Shown here piece after piece: positions 49,226 to 62,631 of a stretch of DNA of 64,000 nt. A program made the translations under genes and the position numbers. The stretch lies in assembly GCA_033763775.1 (NCBI GenBank), contig JANRJW010000008.1, forward strand, positions 101,676-165,675. The letters are read 5' to 3'. Below the pieces are notes generated by a model, which had not been told where the DNA came from, did not search any database, and saw only the letters and a list, made by a program, of their open reading frames with translations. The DNA comes from JAJTHB01 sp033763775 (lineage in GTDB: Bacteria; Pseudomonadota; Alphaproteobacteria; Rickettsiales; SXRF01). Positions within the stretch are counted from its first letter, which is position 1, and every line of letters starts with the position of its first letter.

Positions 49226-50770
49226 TTACCAGATGGGCTTTCCCTCGCCTGGCAGCCCCATTTTTTTCCACAGCTCGCTGACCCTATCAACAACCTCTTG
49301 TTTCATATAGATTTGCCTACCCCATTCGCGGGCGGTCTCGCCGTCCATTTTATTGGTGGCATCCAGACCAATTTTGCCGCCCAGGCCGGAAACAGGCGAG
49401 GCAAAATCAAGGTAATCAATCGGCGTGCAGTCAATCATGGTGGTGTCGCGCACCGGGTCCATGCGGGTGGAGACCGCCCACATCACCTCTTTCCAGTCTC
49501 TAGCATTAATATCGTCATCCACCACGATGATCCATTTCGTGTAAATGAACTGGCGAAGGAACGACCAGATGCCCATCATGATGCGCTTGGCATGGCCGGC
49601 GTAAGCTTTTTTGATGGACACCACCGCGATGCGGTACGAGCAGCCTTCCGGCGGCAAATAAAAATCCACAATCTCCGGGAATTGCTGCTGGAGGAGCGGG
49701 ATAAACACCTCGTTCATCGCCTCGCCCAGCACGCTCGGCTCATCGGGCGGATGGCCAGTGTAGGTGGAAAGATAAATCGGATTTTTCCGCATGGTGATGG
49801 CGGTGATGGTAAAGACCGGAAATTTCTCCACCGAATTATAATAGCCGGTATGATCGCCGTAAGGGCCTTCATCGCCATACTCATCGAGCGACACATAGCC
49901 TTCCAGTACAATCTCTGCGCTTGCGGGCACTTTGAGCGGCACAGTTTTGCAATCCACCAGCTCCGTCTTTGCGCCGCGTAGTAAGCCAGCATATTGATAT
50001 TCAGAGAGCGTATCGGGCACCGGCGTCACCGCCGCGAGAATCGTCGCCGGATCGCAGCCAATCACCGCTGCCGCCGGTAGCGGATCACGCTTCTGTTTTT
50101 TCCAGCGCGCATGATGCTGCGCGCCGCCGCGATGCTTCAGCCAGCGCATCAGCGTCGTATTGCGGCCAGTCACCTGCATGCGGTAAATGCCGAGATTGAA
50201 GCTATCTTCCTTGGCATCACTTGGGCCTTTGGTCACGATCAGCGGCCAGGTAATCAGCGGCGCGGGTTCGTCCGGCCAGCAGGTTTGAATGGGGAGTTTC
50301 GCAAGGTCAATCTCATCGCCGGTGAGCACCACCTCCTGACACGGCGCGTTTTTCACCGTCTTTGGTTTCATGTTCATCGCGGTTTTAAGCAGCGGGAAAA
50401 GCTCTACCGCCTCGCGCCAGCCGCCGGGCGGTTCCGGCTGTTTTAAAAACGCCAGCTGCTTGCCCAGCTCGCGCAGCTCATGCGGCTTCTTTCCCAGCGC
50501 CAGCGCCACACGCTCGACCGTGCCGAAGAGGTTGATGAGGACGGGGATAGTGCTTTGTACTTTGTGCCTTGTTCTTTGTCTTTTTTCTTCACTAAGCCCA
50601 AAGCCCAAATCACTAATCACATTCTCGAAAAGCACCGCCGGCCCCTGCTCTTTTATGAGCCGCGTGCCGATTTCCGTCATCTCAAGCTCGGTGGAAACAG
50701 GCTCCTTCACGCGCACCAGCTTGCCGTGTTTTTCAAGATAGTCGATAAAGTCGCGAAGGGAATTATACAT
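49226..50770 (-). CDS. ubiD: UbiD-family decarboxylase with inserted peptide
   Basis: 514 residues from ATG 50770 (MYNSLRDFIDYLEKHGKLVR); the longer frame is repeat-encoded. Prenylated-flavin-dependent decarboxylase for ubiquinone precursors. The EPP-like GDEGPYGDHTGYY and DDDINARDWKEVMWA motifs are present. Between VLFENV and IPVLINLFGTVERVA sits about 20 extra residues (SDLGFGLSEEKRQRTRHKVQ), encoded by a hairpin (50546-50622) matching that in folD: both peptides read SDxGxGLSE...KHK/RHK. Located at an N-terminal surface loop. Confidence 0.93.
   Translation of the reverse strand: MYNSLRDFIDYLEKHGKLVRVKEPVSTELEMTEIGTRLIKEQGPAVLFENVISDLGFGLSEEKRQRTRHKVQSTIPVLINLFGTVERVALALGKKPHELRELGKQLAFLKQPEPPGGWREAVELFPLLKTAMNMKPKTVKNAPCQEVVLTGDEIDLAKLPIQTCWPDEPAPLITWPLIVTKGPSDAKEDSFNLGIYRMQVTGRNTTLMRWLKHRGGAQHHARWKKQKRDPLPAAAVIGCDPATILAAVTPVPDTLSEYQYAGLLRGAKTELVDCKTVPLKVPASAEIVLEGYVSLDEYGDEGPYGDHTGYYNSVEKFPVFTITAITMRKNPIYLSTYTGHPPDEPSVLGEAMNEVFIPLLQQQFPEIVDFYLPPEGCSYRIAVVSIKKAYAGHAKRIMMGIWSFLRQFIYTKWIIVVDDDINARDWKEVMWAVSTRMDPVRDTTMIDCTPIDYLDFASPVSGLGGKIGLDATNKMDGETAREWGRQIYMKQEVVDRVSELWKKMGLPGEGKPIW
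50546..50622. repeat. Variable-arm palindrome inside ubiD
   Basis: Left arm GTGCTTTGTACTTTGTGCC then TTGTTCTTTGT; right arm CACTAAGCCCAAAGCCC then AAATCACTAATCAC. Same unit as in folD (14031-14104). Confidence 0.8.
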
Positions 50771-50774
50771 AATC

Positions 50775-50908
50775 GTCATCCCGGCGAAGGCCGGGATCCA
50801 TTTTAAGTTGCACAAGTTCTATAATCTTTTTGACGCTAAAAGTCTGCTGACTTTTAGCTTTCTGGATCCCGGATAAAAGTTGCTACTGCAACTTTTTCCG
50901 GGATGATA
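50775..50908. repeat. REP cluster between rlmB and ubiD, with nested hairpin
   Basis: GTCATCCCGGCGAAGGCCGG (50775-), a perfect GCTAAAAGTC/GACTTTTAGC hairpin (50835-50858), and CTGGATCCCGG ... CCGGGATGA with an AAAAGTTGC/GCAACTTTT palindrome inserted in its loop. The last one supplies the rlmB stop codon. Confidence 0.8.
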
Positions 50909-51602
50909 GTTCATACATCGCGACCGCCGCGGCGTTGGAGACATTGAGACTTTCCATCTGGCCGCTCATGGGGATTTTCACCAGCATATCGCAGCGCTCG
51001 GCGGTGAGGCGGCGCAGGCCGCGCCCTTCTGCGCCAAGAATAAGCGCGGTTTTGGCATCGAATGTCACCTGGCCGATGGTTTGTTTGGCTTCGCCGTCGA
51101 GCCCGTAGACCCAGTAGCCGTCTTTTTTGAGCAGCTCGATGGCCTGCGCCAGATTAGACACCGAAATCAGCGGCACGATCTCCAGCGCGCCGCTCGCCGA
51201 TTTGGCAAGCGTGCCGGATTCCTGGGCGGCGCCGCGCTCCAGCGTCACCACCGCACCAATGCCAAATGCGGCCGCGCTCCGCAGTATCGCGCCGACATTA
51301 TGAGGGTCAGAGACTTGATCAAGCATGATCATTCCCTGCGAAGAAGGGGATCCGGCAAGCCAGTCTTGCAATGAAGGCTGCGGAAGCGATTCGCATTCCA
51401 GCGCAATGCCCTGATGCACGGCGTCTTTGGGTAACAGATGATCAATCTTGCCGCCATCCACCACAGAGATATTTTTGACAGATGCCAGCTCGCGTGCGCA
51501 CTCAGCCGCAGTATTTTTTGTCACCATCACGCGCTTGATTTTGCGCATCGGGTTCGCCAGCGCCGCGTGTTTACCGTAGAGGTAAAGTGGAGTGTTTTTC
51601 AT
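50883..51602 (-). CDS. rlmB: 23S rRNA 2'-O-methyltransferase RlmB (SpoU family)
   Basis: 239 residues. SPOUT fold: an L30e-like N-terminal substrate domain, then MLDQVSDPHNVGAILRSA, GAEGRGLRRL and KIPMSGQMESLNVSNAAAVA, the trefoil knot SAM site. Methylates a ribose in the 23S rRNA. Residues LAGSPSSQGMIM correspond to a REP at 51326-51356 in frame, and the C-terminal SSRKKLQ with the stop codon lies in a second REP. The start codon is also within a repeat-rich area and lacks a Shine-Dalgarno. Confidence 0.92.
   Translation of the reverse strand: MKNTPLYLYGKHAALANPMRKIKRVMVTKNTAAECARELASVKNISVVDGGKIDHLLPKDAVHQGIALECESLPQPSLQDWLAGSPSSQGMIMLDQVSDPHNVGAILRSAAAFGIGAVVTLERGAAQESGTLAKSASGALEIVPLISVSNLAQAIELLKKDGYWVYGLDGEAKQTIGQVTFDAKTALILGAEGRGLRRLTAERCDMLVKIPMSGQMESLNVSNAAAVAMYELSSRKKLQ
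51326..51356. repeat. REP inside rlmB
   Basis: ATTCCCTGCGAAGAAGGGG then ATCCGG, a diverged REP translated in frame as GSPSSQGMI. Confidence 0.65.
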
Positions 51603-51607
51603 TCAGT

Positions 51608-51729
51608 CAGGATCCCCAATTTCGCTAGGCTGAGCCGAATGCGAAGGTTTGTGAGAACCGGCGCGCAGCGTACGTGAAAGTACGTGAGCACCGGAAGCAC
51701 AGCAAACCAAGCGAGTCGGCCAGCCTAGT
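51608..51729. repeat. Large hairpin downstream of rpoC
   Basis: Arms CTAGGCTGAGCCGAATGCG and CGAGTCGGCCAGCCTAG, with inner GCGTACGTGAAAGTACGTG. Related text (TAGGCTGAGGCGGATGCG) is at 26370-26390. May end the rpo transcript. Confidence 0.7.
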
Positions 51730-51734
51730 AGAAA

Positions 51735-54700
51735 TTAATTACCCGTACCCGTCGATGGCAGCGCTTCGGGATTATCATTGCTGGCTTCCTGCTCTGCAAT
51801 GAATTCCTTCTCGCGCTCGGCGGCCACTTTGCGCAGGCGGTTCACTGCCGCGCCGGTACCAGCCGGAATCAGGCGGCCAACGATGACGTTTTCTTTCAGG
51901 CCGCCAAGGTTATCCACCTTGCCAGACACGGCCGCTTCAGTGAGCACGCGCGTGGTTTCCTGGAACGATGCTGCCGAAATGAACGAGTGGGTCTGCAGCG
52001 ATGCTTTGGTGATACCCTGCAGCACCGGCGAGGCAGTCGCGGCTTTGTAGCCTTCCGCAAGGGTCTTCGCGTTCACCGCGTCAAACTCTTCGCGATCCAC
52101 CTGTTCGCCAGCAAGGAAGGTCGTCTCGCCCGGATTGTCGATCTCGACTTTCTGGAGCATCTGACGCACCACCACCTCGATGTGCTTATCGTTAATCACT
52201 ACGCCCTGCAGGCGGTACACCTGCTGCACTTCTTTCACCATGTATTTGGCGAGCGCTTCCACGCCCATCACTTTCAGGATGTCGTGCGGCACGGGGTTAC
52301 CGTCCATCAGCAGGTCACCCTTCTGCACGAAGTCGCCTTCCTGTACGGTGATGTGTTTGCCTTTGGGGATCATGTATTCAATACCTTCGCTATCGGCATC
52401 TTTCGGACGCACGATGACGCGGCGCTTGTTTTTATAATCCTTGCCGAACTCAACCACACCTTCCGCTTCGGAAATAATGGCATGATCTTTCGGTTTGCGT
52501 GCTTCGAACAGCTCGGCCACACGCGGCAGACCGCCGGTGATGTCGTGCGTTTTGGTCGATTCACGCGGGATACGCGCGAGCACGTCGCCGGCATGGACTT
52601 CCTGGCCATCCTGCACCGAAAGGATCGCGCCAACCGGCAGGAAGTAGCGAGCCTCAAGGCCGTTGGCGAGTGTAATGATCTCGCCTTTTTTGTCACGCAG
52701 CGCAATGCGGGGTTTCAGGTCCGCGCCACGGGTCTGCTGACGCCAGTCAGAAACGGTTTTGTTCGAAATACCGGTTGCCTCATCGAGCACTTCGCGAAGC
52801 GATACGCCTTCCACGAGATCGCGATAATGGGCGATACCGTTACGCTCGGTGATGATGGGAAGGGTGTATGGATCCCATTCAGCGAGCTTGGCGCCTTTTT
52901 TCACCTTATCGTTTTCCTTGGCAAGCAGGCGAGCGCCGTAAGGCACTTTGAAGCGTGCACGCTCACGACCCATCTCATCGCGCAGCACGATTTCGCAGGT
53001 GCGGCTCATCACTACAGAGCGACCTTTGGAATCAGTCACAATGTTTTTGTTGGACAGGGTAAAGGTTGCGTCATGCGATGATTCCACGCTGGAGTTCTCT
53101 GCGCCGCGCTGCGCCGCACCACCGATATGGAAGGTACGCATGGTCAGCTGCGTGCCGGGTTCACCGATCGACTGCGCGGCAATCACGCCCACCGCTTCGC
53201 CCACGTTCACTTCCGTGCCACGAGCAAGGTCACGGCCATAGCAATGCGCGCAGACGCCTTTTTCAGCTTCGCAGGTCAGCACCGAACGCACCATCACGGC
53301 TTCGATACCGGCCTCGTCGATTTTATCCACCACCAGCTCGTCGATCATCTGGCCAGCGGCCACGATCAGCGTATCATTCACCGGATGGTTGACATTACGG
53401 GCAGCAAAACGACCCAAGACCTGATCCGCCAACGGAACAATAATATCGCCGCCTTCGATCACCGCCTTCATCACGATGCCGCGGGTAGTGCCGCAATCAC
53501 GCTCGGTGATGATGCAGTCCTGCGCCACGTCCACCAAACGGCGGGTGAGATAACCAGAGTTTGCGGTTTTCAGCGCGGTGTCTGCAAGACCCTTACGCGC
53601 ACCGTGCGAGCTGTTGAAGTATTCGAGTACGGACAGCCCCTCTTTGAAGTTCGAGATAATCGGCGTTTCGATAATCTCGCCCGAGGGCTTAGCCATCAGG
53701 CCGCGCATGCCGGCAAGCTGCTTGATCTGCGCTGCCGAACCACGCGCGCCGGAGTGCGCCATCATGTAGATCGAATTGATCTTGCTCGCCTTCATTTTGC
53801 CGTCTTTATCTTTGCCGACCGAGGAGATCTGTTTCATCATGTCGTCAGCGATCACTTCCGAGCATTTCGACCAGGCGTCGATCACTTTGTTGTATTTTTC
53901 ACCGGTGGTGATCAGGCCTTCGGCATATTGCTGCTCGAACTGCTTAACTTCCTTGAAGGTGTTGGCGAGGTGCTTTTCCTTGGTGTCGGGCACGATCATG
54001 TCGTCCTTGCCGAAAGAAATACCTGCTTTTGCTGCGTTTTTAAAGCCCAGCGCCATCAGACGGTCAGCGAAAATCACCGTCTCTTTCTGGCCGCAGTGGC
54101 GGTACACTTCATAAATCAGGTTCGAGACTTCTTTTTTGGTCATGAGCTTGTTGACCACCGTAAAGGGCAGCTTGGTGCTGCGCGGCAGGATCTCAGCAAC
54201 CATCATGCGACCCGGCGTGGTCTGCACCAGCTGGGTGATTTCCTGACCGTTTTCATCGACCGTTTTGAAGCGGCATTTGATTTTGCTGTGCAGCGTGACC
54301 TGCTTCGCATCCAGCGCCTGCTGGATTTCTGGCAGCCCGGTAAAGACCATGCCTTCGCCTGCCTCGCCATCTGATTCCAGCGAGATGTAGTACAAGCCGA
54401 GCACGATATCCTGCGAAGGCACGATGATCGGCTTGCCGTTAGCGGGCGAGAGAATGTTGTTAGTCGACATCATCAGCACGCGTGATTCCAGCTGCGCTTC
54501 AATCGAAAGCGGCACATGCACAGCCATCTGGTCGCCGTCAAAGTCAGCGTTAAAGGCGGTGCACACCAGCGGATGCAGCTGGATGGCTTTGCCTTCGATC
54601 AACACCGGCTCAAACGCCTGAATGCCGAGGCGGTGCAGCGTCGGTGCGCGGTTGAGCATCACCGGATGCTCGCGGATCACTTCCTCGAGAATATCCCACA

Positions 54701-55934
54701 CTTCCGGACGTTCGCTTTCCACCATGCGCTTGGCAGCCTTGATGGTGGTAGCAATACCGTACAATTCGAGCTTGGCATAAATGAACGGCTTGAACAGTTC
54801 GAGCGCCATTTTCTTCGGTAGACCGCACTGATGCAGTTTCAGCTCCGGGCCAACTACGATCACGCTGCGGCCAGAATAATCCACGCGCTTACCGAGCAGG
54901 TTCTGGCGGAAACGGCCTTGCTTGCCCTTGAGCATATCGGAGAGTGATTTCAGCGGACGCTTGTTCGCGCCGGTGATCACACGGCCGCGGCGACCATTGT
55001 CAAACAATGCATCGACCGCTTCCTGCAGCATGCGCTTTTCGTTGCGCACGATGATATCCGGCGCGCGCAGCTCAAGTAGGCGCTTTAAGCGGTTGTTACG
55101 GTTAATAACACGGCGATAGAGATCGTTCAGATCCGAGGTCGCAAAACGGCCACCATCCAGCGGCACCAGCGGGCGCAGCTCTGGCGGAATCACCGGCACG
55201 ACATCCAGCACCATCCATTCCGGCTTGTTTTCAGACTCCACAAACGCTTCGACGAGCTTGAGGCGCTTCACGATTTTCTTGCGCTTGGCTTCCGAGGTGG
55301 TCTCGGCCAGCTCTGCGCGTAAGGACTCTTTTTCTTTCGGCAGGTCGAGTGCGATCAACATGGTTTTGATCGCTTCCGCGCCGATTTGCGCGGTGAAGGC
55401 GGACTCGCCATATTTATCCTGAGCATCGTAATATTGCTCTTCGGAAATCAGCTCACCCAGGCTAAACGGCGTCAGCCCCGGCTCAACAATCACGTAGCTT
55501 TCGAAGTAGAGAATTTTTTCGAGGTCTTTAAGCGGCATGTCGAGCAGCGTGCCGATGCGGCTTGGCAGGCTCTTCATGAACCAGATATGCGCCACCGGCG
55601 ATGCCAGCTCAATATGCCCCATGCGCTCGCGGCGCACTTTCGAGGTGGTCACTTCCACACCGCATTTTTCGCAGACGATACCGCGATATTTCATGCGCTT
55701 ATATTTGCCGCACAGACACTCATAATCTTTGATCGGGCCAAAGATGCGCGCGCAGAACAGGCCATCGCGCTCGGGCTTGAAGGTGCGGTAGTTGATGGTT
55801 TCCGGCTTTTTCACTTCGCCAAACGACCAGCTGCGGATTTTCTCCGGCGAGGCGATGGAGATTTTAATCTCATCAAATTGTTTGGTTGCTGCAACCTGCG
55901 TTGCCCCAAAGAAACTCATCACTTCATTTGCCAT
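51735..55934 (-). CDS. rpoC: RNA polymerase beta' subunit
   Basis: 1399 residues from ATG 55934 (MANEVMSFFGATQ), with AAGGGC upstream; the frame extends to 56039 but only through repeats. N-terminal zinc finger CLCGKYKRMKYRGIVCEKCG, active-site NADFDGDQMAVH at about 458-469 with three Asp binding magnesium, and a second zinc site CEAEKGVCAHCYGRD. Full length with no split or intein. Separated from rpoB by 88 bp holding two REPs. Confidence 0.98.
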   Translation of the reverse strand: MANEVMSFFGATQVAATKQFDEIKISIASPEKIRSWSFGEVKKPETINYRTFKPERDGLFCARIFGPIKDYECLCGKYKRMKYRGIVCEKCGVEVTTSKVRRERMGHIELASPVAHIWFMKSLPSRIGTLLDMPLKDLEKILYFESYVIVEPGLTPFSLGELISEEQYYDAQDKYGESAFTAQIGAEAIKTMLIALDLPKEKESLRAELAETTSEAKRKKIVKRLKLVEAFVESENKPEWMVLDVVPVIPPELRPLVPLDGGRFATSDLNDLYRRVINRNNRLKRLLELRAPDIIVRNEKRMLQEAVDALFDNGRRGRVITGANKRPLKSLSDMLKGKQGRFRQNLLGKRVDYSGRSVIVVGPELKLHQCGLPKKMALELFKPFIYAKLELYGIATTIKAAKRMVESERPEVWDILEEVIREHPVMLNRAPTLHRLGIQAFEPVLIEGKAIQLHPLVCTAFNADFDGDQMAVHVPLSIEAQLESRVLMMSTNNILSPANGKPIIVPSQDIVLGLYYISLESDGEAGEGMVFTGLPEIQQALDAKQVTLHSKIKCRFKTVDENGQEITQLVQTTPGRMMVAEILPRSTKLPFTVVNKLMTKKEVSNLIYEVYRHCGQKETVIFADRLMALGFKNAAKAGISFGKDDMIVPDTKEKHLANTFKEVKQFEQQYAEGLITTGEKYNKVIDAWSKCSEVIADDMMKQISSVGKDKDGKMKASKINSIYMMAHSGARGSAAQIKQLAGMRGLMAKPSGEIIETPIISNFKEGLSVLEYFNSSHGARKGLADTALKTANSGYLTRRLVDVAQDCIITERDCGTTRGIVMKAVIEGGDIIVPLADQVLGRFAARNVNHPVNDTLIVAAGQMIDELVVDKIDEAGIEAVMVRSVLTCEAEKGVCAHCYGRDLARGTEVNVGEAVGVIAAQSIGEPGTQLTMRTFHIGGAAQRGAENSSVESSHDATFTLSNKNIVTDSKGRSVVMSRTCEIVLRDEMGRERARFKVPYGARLLAKENDKVKKGAKLAEWDPYTLPIITERNGIAHYRDLVEGVSLREVLDEATGISNKTVSDWRQQTRGADLKPRIALRDKKGEIITLANGLEARYFLPVGAILSVQDGQEVHAGDVLARIPRESTKTHDITGGLPRVAELFEARKPKDHAIISEAEGVVEFGKDYKNKRRVIVRPKDADSEGIEYMIPKGKHITVQEGDFVQKGDLLMDGNPVPHDILKVMGVEALAKYMVKEVQQVYRLQGVVINDKHIEVVVRQMLQKVEIDNPGETTFLAGEQVDREEFDAVNAKTLAEGYKAATASPVLQGITKASLQTHSFISAASFQETTRVLTEAAVSGKVDNLGGLKENVIVGRLIPAGTGAAVNRLRKVAAEREKEFIAEQEASNDNPEALPSTGTGN

Positions 55935-55947
55935 AATCTTGCCCTTT

Positions 55948-56020
55948 TTTAGTATTCCCGAGAAAACGGGAATCCCGTAGTTCGTTTCAAGTTCAGGATC
56001 CCCGCTTTCGCGGGGACTGG
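55948..56020. repeat. Two REPs between rpoB and rpoC
   Basis: TATTCCCGAGAAAACGGGAA then TCCCG, and CAGGATCCCCGCTTTCGCGG then GGACTGG. Both lie inside the operon, upstream of the rpoC ribosome binding site. Confidence 0.85.
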
Positions 56021-56022
56021 TT

Positions 56023-60144
<4,122 letters not shown>

Positions 60145-60155
60145 GGTTCCCCTTG

Positions 60156-60181
60156 TCATTCCCGCGCATGCGGGAATCCTG
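60156..60181. repeat. REP upstream of rpoB
   Basis: GTCATTCCCGCGCATGCGGG then AATCC, overlapping the rpoB leader. Confidence 0.85.
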
Positions 60182-60340
60182 TGCTTTAATAATGACAAAT
60201 CCCGACATACAAGCCGGGTCTATCCATACGGTTAAAGTCTGATCGTATCTGTACTCATTGTGTCGCGAAATCCCGGATAGCTCGATTTTTCTGCTATGCC
60301 TGATGCGGCACAGGAAAAATCGGCTTCCAGAACAACGGAC

Positions 60341-60365
60341 GCCTCAGCGGCAGAGCCGCTAAGGC
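60341..60365. repeat. Hairpin in the rplL-rpoB gap
   Basis: GCCTCAGCGGC, AGA loop, GCCGCTAAGGC. Directly after rplL in the minus-strand transcript, without a U run at its base; it may attenuate or be a processing site between r-protein and polymerase genes. Confidence 0.6.
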
Positions 60366-60372
60366 GCTCACG

Positions 60373-60753
60373 TTACTTCACTTCAACTTCTGCGCCGGCT
60401 TCGACGAGAGCTTTTTTGATTTTCTCAGCTTCGTCTTTGTTCACGCCGCCTTTAACTTCTTTCGGCGCGCCTTCAACGAGGTCTTTGGCTTCTTTCAGAC
60501 CAAGGCCGGTCGCTTCGCGAACGACTTTGATCACGCCGATTTTCTTATCGGCCGGAGCGGCTTTCAGAACCACCGAGAATTCGGTTTTTTCTTCAGCCGG
60601 AGCCGCAGCGGCAGCAGCACCAGCGGCCGCAACAGCCACCGGAGCGGCAGCAGAAACGCCCCATTTCTCTTCGAGCATTTTGGACAGCTCAGCAGCTTCC
60701 AGCACGGTGAGTGCCGAGAGCTGATCGACGATTTGTGCAAGGTTAGCAGACAT
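60373..60753 (-). CDS. rplL: 50S ribosomal protein L7/L12
   Basis: 126 residues. N-terminal dimerisation helices (VLEAAELSKMLEEKWGV), Ala-rich hinge, C-terminal factor-binding domain VVLKAAPADKKIGVIKVVRE and GLKEAKDLVEGAPKEVK. Recruits translation factors to the ribosome. Downstream of rplJ in the usual order. Confidence 0.97.
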   Translation of the reverse strand: MSANLAQIVDQLSALTVLEAAELSKMLEEKWGVSAAAPVAVAAAGAAAAAAPAEEKTEFSVVLKAAPADKKIGVIKVVREATGLGLKEAKDLVEGAPKEVKGGVNKDEAEKIKKALVEAGAEVEVK

Positions 60754-60818
60754 GTTATACTCCCAAATAAAAAACGTTAGTAACTATCAATTCTGATCCG
60801 TTCAGTCTTTCTTCGCGC

Positions 60819-61334
60819 TTATCCTTGCTTAGAATGGGCAGCGATGACACGGGCGACCTGACCTCCCGGAGCCTGCAGCACGCATGCGATACGTGTTGCA
60901 GGAGTCTTGATCATGCCAACGATCTTCGCGCGGAGCTCGTCGAGCGATGGCAGTTTGGAAAGCTGCTCGATGGCGTTCACATCGAGTTTTTGAGTACCGT
61001 AAGCACCGCCTACGATCACCAGCTTTTCGTTATTTTTTGCAAAATCAACAATGCCTTTAGCCACAGCCACCGGATCTTTAGCGGTAGCAATTGCGGTGGG
61101 GCCCTTCAGCAGATCGCTGATAGCCTCGTAAGACGTGTCTTTTGCGCCGAGTTTCGCAAGGCGGTTTTTGGTGACTTTGAACTCCGCCCCTGCTTCACGC
61201 ATTTTCGCGCGCAGCACGTTCATTTCCGCGACGGTGAGGCCTTTGTTATGCACTACCAGCGCAATGCCCGCATCCTTAAACTTAGCGGCGGCTTGCTGAA
61301 TCTGGTCTTGCTTCTGTTTTCTGGTCATGGGCAT
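60819..61334 (-). CDS. rplJ: 50S ribosomal protein L10
   Basis: 171 residues from ATG 61334, with AAGGAG eight bases upstream. KNRLAKLGAKDTSYEAISDL and PVAVAKGIVDFAKNNEKL are typical. Anchors L7/L12 dimers on 23S rRNA; in many bacteria also autoregulates rplJL translation, though no leader structure was verified here. Confidence 0.96.
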   Translation of the reverse strand: MPMTRKQKQDQIQQAAAKFKDAGIALVVHNKGLTVAEMNVLRAKMREAGAEFKVTKNRLAKLGAKDTSYEAISDLLKGPTAIATAKDPVAVAKGIVDFAKNNEKLVIVGGAYGTQKLDVNAIEQLSKLPSLDELRAKIVGMIKTPATRIACVLQAPGGQVARVIAAHSKQG

Positions 61335-61346
61335 GGATGTGTCTCC

Positions 61347-62045
61347 TTATGCGGCCTGCAGGTCGGCGAGATCCACTTTCACGCCGAGTCCCATGGTGGA
61401 TGAAACACCCACTTTTTTAATGTAATTACCCTTTACGCCTTGTGGCTTGGCTTTCATCACCGCATCAAGAAACGCCTTGATGTTGTCTGCGAGCTGCTGC
61501 TCACTGAAGCTTGCCTTGCCAACGCCAGCATGGATGATGGCCGCTTTATCAAGACGGAACTCAACCTGACCGGATTTAGCTGCCTTCACGGCATCCGCCA
61601 CGTTCGGGGTCACCGTACCGAGCTTGGGGTTCGGCATCAGACCCTTGGGACCAAGCACCTTACCAAGCTTACCCACCACACCCATCATATCCGGGCTGGC
61701 AATCACGCGGTCAAAATCTGTAAATCCACCAGCGATTTTATCGCCGAGATCTTCCGCGCCAACAAAATCAGCGCCAGCTTTTTGAGCTTCCGCCGCTTTG
61801 TCACCGCGAGCAAATACGGCAACACGCACCGTCTTGCCGGTGCCGTGTGGCATGGAGACCATGCCGCGGATGAGCTGGTCGGTCTGGGTGGCGTCAATCC
61901 CGGTGTTGATGACGACATCAATGGTTTCATCGAATTTGCACTTGGCGTTCGATTTCACCAGCTTGATGGCCTCAGCAAGTGGGTAGCGCTTGTTACGATC
62001 AGTCGCAGCGAGCAAGGCTTTACGACGTTTTGCGATCCTTGGCAT
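61347..62045 (-). CDS. rplA: 50S ribosomal protein L1
   Basis: 232 residues from ATG 62045 (MPRIAKRRKALLAATDRNK). GLMPNPKLGTVTPNVADAVK and MPHGTGKTVRVAVFARGDKA are family signatures. Part of the ribosomal L1 stalk. One base separates its start from the rplK stop codon. Confidence 0.97.
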   Translation of the reverse strand: MPRIAKRRKALLAATDRNKRYPLAEAIKLVKSNAKCKFDETIDVVINTGIDATQTDQLIRGMVSMPHGTGKTVRVAVFARGDKAAEAQKAGADFVGAEDLGDKIAGGFTDFDRVIASPDMMGVVGKLGKVLGPKGLMPNPKLGTVTPNVADAVKAAKSGQVEFRLDKAAIIHAGVGKASFSEQQLADNIKAFLDAVMKAKPQGVKGNYIKKVGVSSTMGLGVKVDLADLQAA

Positions 62046-62046
62046 A

Positions 62047-62484
62047 TTACGCAGCCTCCACCACTTCAAGACCCATCGACAGAGCAGAGCCGCGAATCAT
62101 GCTGGCGGCCGCCTCAATATCGTTGGCATTTAAATCAGACATTTTTTCTTTCGCGATTTCGCGGATCTGCGTCATCGTCACCTTGCCTACGGGCTTATCT
62201 TTGCCGGTGGCGCCCGAACCGCTCTGGATCTTCGCTGCTTTTTTCAGGAAGTAGGACACGGGGGACTTACGGGTGGTGAAGGTGAAGCTGCGATCCTGAT
62301 ACGCGGTAATCACCACAGGAATCGGAGCGCCGGGCTCCATTTTCTGGGTTGCCGCGTTGAACGCCTTACAGAATTCCATGATATTCAGGCCACGCTGACC
62401 GAGCGCCGGACCTACTGGCGGCGACGGATTCGCCTTGCCGGCAGGAATTTGTAGCTTAATGTAGCCAACAACTTTTTTTGCCAT
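62047..62484 (-). CDS. rplK: 50S ribosomal protein L11
   Basis: 145 residues from ATG 62484 (MAKKVVGYIKLQIPAGKANP). SPPVGPALGQRGLNIMEFCK is the L11 hallmark; the C-terminal domain contains KSPVSYFLKKAAKIQSG. Binds the GTPase-associated 23S rRNA region. First gene behind its own promoter at 62582-62610. Confidence 0.97.
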   Translation of the reverse strand: MAKKVVGYIKLQIPAGKANPSPPVGPALGQRGLNIMEFCKAFNAATQKMEPGAPIPVVITAYQDRSFTFTTRKSPVSYFLKKAAKIQSGSGATGKDKPVGKVTMTQIREIAKEKMSDLNANDIEAAASMIRGSALSMGLEVVEAA

Positions 62485-62581
62485 ATTCTCTCTCGCAAGT
62501 GGTTCTAGCGTCTGCAAACTGGCAGATTTCCTGCCGCACAGACTCCCATAAACTAACGCCCTGACGAATCAGGGAGGCGGA

Positions 62582-62610
62582 CTTATAGGAGGCTTTTTCT
62601 GCCAATGCAA
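62582..62610 (-). promoter_or_regulatory. Promoter of rplKAJL-rpoBC
   Basis: Minus strand TTGCAT (62605-62610), 17-base spacer, TATAAG (62582-62587). Confidence 0.65.
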
Positions 62611-62631
62611 GCAGAAAAAGCAAAAAAATAG